Position numbers and translations under genes: made by a program. Under the pieces are notes generated by a model. It did no database searches and was not told the DNA's origin. It was given only the letters and a program-made list of their open reading frames with translations. From Kosakonia oryzae (GTDB lineage: Bacteria; Pseudomonadota; Gammaproteobacteria; Enterobacterales; Enterobacteriaceae): 64,000 nucleotides of DNA. Location of the stretch: the NCBI RefSeq assembly GCF_001658025.2, contig NZ_CP014007.2:2232001-2296000 (forward strand), read 5' to 3'. This document shows, piece by piece, positions 59,363-64,000 of this stretch (its first letter is position 1; every line of letters starts with the position of its first letter).

Positions 59363-61288
59363 ATGGTGAACAGAATATCGGTCAGGCTGCCCGTAGAGGG
59401 GCTGCTTTTCTGGAAACTCGCCGGGCGCGAGGCGCTGTCGGAGCCGTTTACGCTGGCGCTGACGGTGCTGGGGACGGACGCGCGTATCGACCGCAGTCAA
59501 TTGCTGGGCCAGCCGGTGACGGTGACGGTCCCGACGCAGACGGGCACGCGTTACTTCAACGGGAAAGTGACCCGCGTGGCGGTGAGCGCGACGGAGCTGT
59601 CGGGCACGCGCTACGCTGTCTATCAGCTTACCGTCGAGCCGGATGTGTGGCCGATGAAGCGCGACCGTAACCTGCGCATCTTCCAGGGGCAGACGGTGCC
59701 GCAGATTGTGAAAACGCTGCTCGGTGAATACCAGGTCAGTCTGGAAGACCGGCTGAGCGGCAGCTACCGCGTCTGGGATTACTGCGTGCAGTACCAGGAG
59801 AGCAGCTTCGACTTCATCAGCCGGCTGATGGAGCTGGAAGGGATTGCCTACCACTTCAGGCATGAGGCTGACAGACACACGCTGGTGCTGACCGATGACG
59901 CCGCCGAATTTAAACCCTTCCCCGGTTACGAAACCGTTCCCTACCATCAGACCCCTTCCGGCGGCAGCACGGATGAGGAGGGCATCAGCCAGTGGGCGCT
60001 GGAGGACAGCGTCACGCCGGGCATCTACAGCCTTGACGACTATGATTTCCGCAAGCCGAATGCGTGGCTGTTCCAGGCGCGGCAGAACCCGTCGTCGCCG
60101 CAGCCGGGGAGCATTGACGTGTATGACTGGCCGGGGCGTTTTGTCGAGCACGGCCACGGCGAGTTTTACGCGCGCATCCGCCAGGAGCGCTGGCAGGTGG
60201 AGCACCAGCAGATTCAGGGCACGGCCACGGCGGTGGGCGTGGCGCCGGGCAACACCTTCACGCTGTATAACGCGCCGTTTTTCAGCGATAACGGCGACTA
60301 CCTGACCACTGCCGCGACCTACTTTTTTGAAGAGAACCGCTACGCGAGCGGCAGCGACGGGGAAACGGAGCACCGCATCGACTTTACGGTCATTCCGTCG
60401 TCGGTGGTGTACCGGCCGGCGGCGGTGACGGCGTGGCCGCGCACCTACGGCCCGCAGACGGCGAAAGTGGTCGGCCCGCAGGGGGAGAGCATCTGGACGG
60501 ACAAATATGGGCGGGTGAAGGTGAAATTCCACTGGGACCGTCTGGCAAAAGGGGATGACACCAGCTCCTGCTGGGTGCGCGTCTCCAGCGCCTGGGCGGG
60601 CCAGGGCTTTGGCGGCGTACAAATTCCGCGCGTCGGCGACGAAGTGGTGATCGACTTCATCAACGGCGATCCGGACCGGCCGATCATCACCGGTCGTGTC
60701 TATAACGAAGCCAGCATGCCGCCGTGGGCATTGCCCGCTGCCGCCACGCAAATGGGTTTCCTCAGCCGTTCGAAAGATGGCTCGGTGGATAACGCCAACG
60801 CCCTGCGCTTTGAGGATAAAGCGGGGGAGGAGCAGGTGTGGCTGCATGCCGAGCGTAACCTTGATGTGGATGTTGAGAACGACGAAAGCCACACCATCGA
60901 AAAGAATCACACACATTTTGTTGGGGAAAACGAAACGCTGCGGGTGGTGAAAAACCAAAATACTGGCGTCAAAGTCAATACGGTGAATTTAACTGGCAAC
61001 GATCGTCAGGATAAAGCGTGCAATACCTTTATTCTCTCAGCAGGGAACACATTGCGTCTGGAGTGTGGGGAGAGTGCGATTGAATTATCCAGTGATGGAA
61101 GCATCAATATCGTTGGTAATGATTTCAACTTCACGGCGAAAAAAACTGCGCAAATTAATACCACTGGGGGAGAACTTCATTTAAATCCTGACGGCGGTTC
61201 GGCTGCGATAGTCGCACCCGGCTCAGGACATCAGGCGGCCATTCAGCAAGAAGTCGAAAGTTTTTTTGTTATCAACAGCAATAAATAA
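59363..61288 (+). CDS. vgrG: T6SS spike protein VgrG (TssI)
   Basis: A 641-residue trimeric spike protein. The gp27-like part (about 1-370) starts with VNRISVRLPVEGLLFWKLAG. A gp5 OB-fold follows (about 385-450, CWVRVSSAWAGQGFGGVQIP). A beta-helical needle with a variable tail (about 500-641) ends SFFVINSNK. No extra enzymatic domain is fused. From about 60,880 on, the DNA becomes clearly AT-richer than the first 1,500 bases, so the variable tail seems to have a different origin. Downstream eag-tre1-tri1 should be its cargo module. Confidence 0.96.
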   Translation: MVNRISVRLPVEGLLFWKLAGREALSEPFTLALTVLGTDARIDRSQLLGQPVTVTVPTQTGTRYFNGKVTRVAVSATELSGTRYAVYQLTVEPDVWPMKRDRNLRIFQGQTVPQIVKTLLGEYQVSLEDRLSGSYRVWDYCVQYQESSFDFISRLMELEGIAYHFRHEADRHTLVLTDDAAEFKPFPGYETVPYHQTPSGGSTDEEGISQWALEDSVTPGIYSLDDYDFRKPNAWLFQARQNPSSPQPGSIDVYDWPGRFVEHGHGEFYARIRQERWQVEHQQIQGTATAVGVAPGNTFTLYNAPFFSDNGDYLTTAATYFFEENRYASGSDGETEHRIDFTVIPSSVVYRPAAVTAWPRTYGPQTAKVVGPQGESIWTDKYGRVKVKFHWDRLAKGDDTSSCWVRVSSAWAGQGFGGVQIPRVGDEVVIDFINGDPDRPIITGRVYNEASMPPWALPAAATQMGFLSRSKDGSVDNANALRFEDKAGEEQVWLHAERNLDVDVENDESHTIEKNHTHFVGENETLRVVKNQNTGVKVNTVNLTGNDRQDKACNTFILSAGNTLRLECGESAIELSSDGSINIVGNDFNFTAKKTAQINTTGGELHLNPDGGSAAIVAPGSGHQAAIQQEVESFFVINSNK

Positions 61289-61300
61289 AGGGATACGTAA

Positions 61301-62107
61301 ATGGCTGATTATATTCTCCAGGAAGCAACGCTGGCGCTTCCGGATGTGTTTAAAGATCGTACCATGAATTTATTTACGCTGAATGATAATGGTGCAAGTG
61401 AATTTACTTTCGTTGTATCCCGGGCCAGTGCCAAAAAAGACGAAAATATTCAGGCGGTGGCTGCGAGAATATTGCGTGAGATGGAAATTACTGTTCCGCA
61501 GTTTCAGCTTCACTTGTCCCGACCTGTTACGATTGACGGTGAACCTGCGATTGAACTTTATTATCAGTTCAAAAGCGATGGCGCGCTTATTTTTCAGCGC
61601 CAGACAGTGGTCTTATTAAATGAACAGCCAACCGGGAAAAAAATTGTTTGTTACATTGGTACTTGCCCTGATGAATTCAGTGATTATTACCAGCGGCAAT
61701 ACCAGGAGATTATTCAGAGCATTAAATTTCATCGCGAACGTGAAACAGAACCTGAGCAGATGCTACAGGCTGATGATCAACGGATATTCTTTGCGCTTGA
61801 TACTGAGACAAAGCATCTAAGCGCCTTTGAGGGTATACAGGCACTTTACCAGCACTTGCCTTTGCAACGAGCACGTGAAGGTGCGTTTTTGCTCTACGCG
61901 CAGGATGGGCAAGCACTGAAGATCGCTCCCGTACCCGGAAGCCAGCCAGTACGCTATGCACTGTGGACGCTTCCTGAGGCCGGTGGGCACAATCTTGGGC
62001 AGCAATTGTCTATTTGTCGTACATTTGCTGGTGTTGCTGGACTGGATTCCGCTGAGGATGTCCGACGTTTCCTTGCACAGAGCAGAGATGGCGTGAAACA
62101 TGGCTGA
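61301..62107 (+). CDS. Eag chaperone with a C-terminal extension
   Basis: Residues 1-147 form a DUF1795/DcrB-like Eag chaperone domain (LALPDVFKDRTMNLFT at the start, QEIIQSIKFHRER at the end). Such proteins protect the prePAAR effector's membrane helices until it is loaded on VgrG. Residues about 150-268 are an added region I do not recognise (RIFFALDTETKHLSAFEGIQ, then GAFLLYAQDGQALKI and SAEDVRRFLAQSRDG); ordinary Eag proteins end near residue 150. The gene starts 12 bases after vgrG and overlaps the effector start by eight bases, so all are made together. Confidence 0.88.
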   Translation: MADYILQEATLALPDVFKDRTMNLFTLNDNGASEFTFVVSRASAKKDENIQAVAARILREMEITVPQFQLHLSRPVTIDGEPAIELYYQFKSDGALIFQRQTVVLLNEQPTGKKIVCYIGTCPDEFSDYYQRQYQEIIQSIKFHRERETEPEQMLQADDQRIFFALDTETKHLSAFEGIQALYQHLPLQRAREGAFLLYAQDGQALKIAPVPGSQPVRYALWTLPEAGGHNLGQQLSICRTFAGVAGLDSAEDVRRFLAQSRDGVKHG

Positions 62108-63431
62108 GTATCAAGCCGCGCGCGTTGATGATCCCATTGCTCATACAGCGTCGAAAGGCTGGATGATCGCTGGCCTTATCGGTGGTGCTTTGTTGGGCGC
62201 GGCTGCCGTAGCGGTAACCGGTGGCGCGGCACTGGTGGCGGTCTCCGCTGTGGCCGCCAGTGCTTGCGCCGGCGGCGGTTTGGGGGAAGTTTTAGGCAGT
62301 ATGTCATGGGCGCCCAGACATGTGACCGGAATGCTGAGGGAGGGGTCTCCTGATGTCTTTATCAATAGTCGTAAGGCAATTCGCGCGCATCTCTCTCTCG
62401 GTGAGTGCGATGAGCATAGCGGTAGCCCACAGCGAGTTGCTGAAGGTTCTATAAAGGTATACATCAACAACTATCCTGCTGCGCGTCTCGGCGATCGTTT
62501 GACCTGTAGTGCAGAGATTTTCCAGGGGTCTTCCAATGTTTTTATTGGGGGCGCAAAGGTTCAGACTGATGAAATCAGTCCGGAGATCCCGGAGTGGGTT
62601 AACTGGGTAATGTTAGGTGTTGGGGCTGGTGCTCTGGCGGTAGTTGCCGGACCGGTAATTGCATTGTTTAGTACCGCAGGGGGAATGGCGGGAGGAACGC
62701 TCGGCAACTATATTGGCGGTAAAATCTTTGGCGAGGGCAGTGACGGCCAGAAATGGAGCATGCTGGCTGGCGGGCTCATTGGCGGTGGTCTGGGGGCTAA
62801 AGGCGGAGCGAAGTATAACGCCTGGCGGACCGGGAAGGTAATCGCAGAGCCTGCCGTGGTTAAATCTGTCGCTACTCCCAGACCATTGATGAGTCTGAAA
62901 GAGGCGGTTGGTGAAGCAAGAGCTAGTAAATGGATTGCCCGAGGTCGGGAATTGATTGACAATAAAGCTCCGCACTTGTCCAAATTATTAACGGATGATC
63001 AGGTCGGTGCACTTCATGGTTACACCACAGATCCTGGTTATAAAATGATCAACCCTGCTCTGCGCGGGACAAAACCGCTAACACCGGAACTTGAAGCATT
63101 TGCCCAACATATCAATGAAGGTCTGGATAACCTTCCGGCTCATACCGGGACGACATTTCGTGGTATGAATAGTTTGCCTGATGAAGTCCTTAGCCAATAT
63201 ATGCCAGGCAATACCGTTTCTGACCGCGCGTTTGTGAGTAGCGATGTCAACAAAGCCTTTGATGGGCCAATTCAAATGAAAATGGAAGGCTATTCAGGCA
63301 GAAAAATTGATTTCTTGTCTGAATTTAATGCAACAGAAACTGAAGTACTGTTTAAAAGTGATACGCAGTTTGAAGTAATTAGTCGTACAAATGAAGCAGG
63401 TATAACCAAAATTCACTTGAAGGAACTCTAA
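62100..63431 (+). CDS. tre1: prePAAR/PAAR effector with ADP-ribosyltransferase toxin domain
   Basis: A 443-residue T6SS effector. The prePAAR motif AARVDDPIAH (6-15) is followed by a first hydrophobic region (about 21-60). A PAAR domain (about 65-160) caps the VgrG tip, a second hydrophobic region lies at about 166-232, and the toxin domain covers about 262-443. The toxin has the R-S-E triad of arginine-specific ADP-ribosyltransferases: Arg354 in TTFRG, Ser380/381 in FVSS, and Glu413-x-Glu415 in ETEVLF. Layout and the adjacent glycohydrolase match Tre1 of Serratia proteamaculans, which modifies FtsZ and blocks division. The target here is inferred. The stop overlaps the next start (TAATG). 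Confidence 0.88.
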   Translation: MAEYQAARVDDPIAHTASKGWMIAGLIGGALLGAAAVAVTGGAALVAVSAVAASACAGGGLGEVLGSMSWAPRHVTGMLREGSPDVFINSRKAIRAHLSLGECDEHSGSPQRVAEGSIKVYINNYPAARLGDRLTCSAEIFQGSSNVFIGGAKVQTDEISPEIPEWVNWVMLGVGAGALAVVAGPVIALFSTAGGMAGGTLGNYIGGKIFGEGSDGQKWSMLAGGLIGGGLGAKGGAKYNAWRTGKVIAEPAVVKSVATPRPLMSLKEAVGEARASKWIARGRELIDNKAPHLSKLLTDDQVGALHGYTTDPGYKMINPALRGTKPLTPELEAFAQHINEGLDNLPAHTGTTFRGMNSLPDEVLSQYMPGNTVSDRAFVSSDVNKAFDGPIQMKMEGYSGRKIDFLSEFNATETEVLFKSDTQFEVISRTNEAGITKIHLKEL

Positions 63432-64000
63432 TGATCGATTTACATGCCGACGATCTTACAATCAGTAATTATGCCGATCGGTATTATGATTATCTGCCTC
63501 CTAACATTAGAAAACGATTGTCTGAGGCGACTGATCCATCAGCGGTTAAATACGAGGCCTGGGACGAAGCGCTTCCGCTTGTGATTTCGCGCGAAACTGC
63601 GCGGGATAAAGCGATTGGCGCAATGGTCGGGTTGGCGGTCGGCGATGCAGTGGGGACAACGCTTGAATTTCAGCCCCGGGATCGTTATACGGTACACGAT
63701 ATGGTGGGAGGGGGAGCCTTCAGGCTTAAGGCTGGTGAGTGGACCGATGATACGTCAATGGCATTGTGCTTGGCTGAAACCTATCTACAACGGAATAAAT
63801 TAGAGGTAAATGATTTCCGCGATCGGCTGGTACGCTGGTATAAGCAGGGTGAAAACAGCAGCAACGGTATCTGTTTCGATATCGGCAATACAACCCGTTT
63901 TGCACTGGAACAATATCTTCAGCACGGTCCGATGTGGATGGGGAATACAGAAAAAAATACCGCCGGTAACGCGGCGCTGATACGTGAAGCGCCAGTAGCC
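63431..64000 (+). CDS. tri1: ADP-ribosylglycohydrolase immunity protein (partial)
   Basis: The first 190 codons of a DraG-family ADP-ribosylglycohydrolase, cut by the window end. Family motifs are GLAVGDAVGTTLEF (67-80), the metal-binding EWTDDTSMAL (103-112), ICFDIGNTT (147-155) and NAALIREAPVA (180-190). About 58 residues precede the enzyme core. In Tri1 such an N-terminal extension blocks the toxin's active site while the enzyme removes ADP-ribose from targets, giving two modes of immunity. Start ATG 63431 shares one base with the tre1 stop. Confidence 0.9.
   Translation, partial: MIDLHADDLTISNYADRYYDYLPPNIRKRLSEATDPSAVKYEAWDEALPLVISRETARDKAIGAMVGLAVGDAVGTTLEFQPRDRYTVHDMVGGGAFRLKAGEWTDDTSMALCLAETYLQRNKLEVNDFRDRLVRWYKQGENSSNGICFDIGNTTRFALEQYLQHGPMWMGNTEKNTAGNAALIREAPVA

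Noticed and set aside
59282-60958. 558-codon open frame on the minus strand opposite vgrG
   Set aside because: It is antisense to a clear VgrG. The predicted protein is rich in Arg, His, Ala and Val with no domain, and its openness follows from the GC-rich codon bias of the 5' part of vgrG; it ends where that bias ends.

Overview
The window is chromosomal DNA of an Enterobacteriaceae member. The housekeeping half keeps E. coli/Salmonella/Enterobacter gene order, and its proteins align almost end to end with the E. coli K-12 proteins as I remember them. The species cannot be fixed from sequence alone; gene order and codon use fit an Enterobacter/Kosakonia-like genus. I saw no rRNA, tRNA, insertion sequence or CRISPR array.

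Region 1 (1-31,472) is core genome: manX, yoaE, pdeD, sdaA, nudL, pabB, yoaH, yoaB, yoaA, tsaB, yeaY, fadD, rnd, minEDC, ycgL, ycgM, ycgN, dsbB, fadR, ycgB, dadAX, cvrA, ldcA, emtA, ycgR, ymgE, treA. Themes are sugar uptake, folate and tRNA modification, fatty acid activation (fadD) with its regulator (fadR), septum placement (MinCDE), disulfide formation, D-alanine catabolism, murein recycling and c-di-GMP control (pdeD, ycgR). nhaB, which lies between dsbB and fadR in E. coli, is absent. Several intrinsic terminators, two FadR-type operators and one CRP-type promoter can be read directly.

Region 2 (31,473-32,440) is an AT-rich junction with no convincing gene. It separates treA from an inserted secretion locus.

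Region 3 (32,441-64,000) is a complete type VI secretion system on the plus strand. All 13 core genes are present: tssJ, K, L, M, A, B, C, hcp (tssD), E, F, G, H (clpV) and vgrG (tssI). Accessory genes of the threonine-phosphorylation switch are also present: ppkA kinase, pppA phosphatase, tagH FHA protein, tagF and tagJ. Two toxin-immunity modules ride in it. The first is tae4-tai4, a peptidoglycan amidase with its periplasmic inhibitor, placed between tssC and hcp. The second follows vgrG: an Eag chaperone with an unusual C-terminal extension, then a prePAAR/PAAR protein ending in an ADP-ribosyltransferase domain (Tre1 type), then an ADP-ribosylglycohydrolase (Tri1 type) cut by the window end. 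A second Eag gene with a broken 5' end sits on the other side of vgrG, and vgrG itself changes base composition part-way through. Both point to module exchange at this end of the locus.

The most notable content is the vgrG-eag-tre1-tri1 module: an ADP-ribosylating toxin paired with an enzyme that can erase the modification. The class is known (Tre1/Tri1 of Serratia proteamaculans), but the chaperone extension, the damaged eag copy and the composition break are specific points worth following up.
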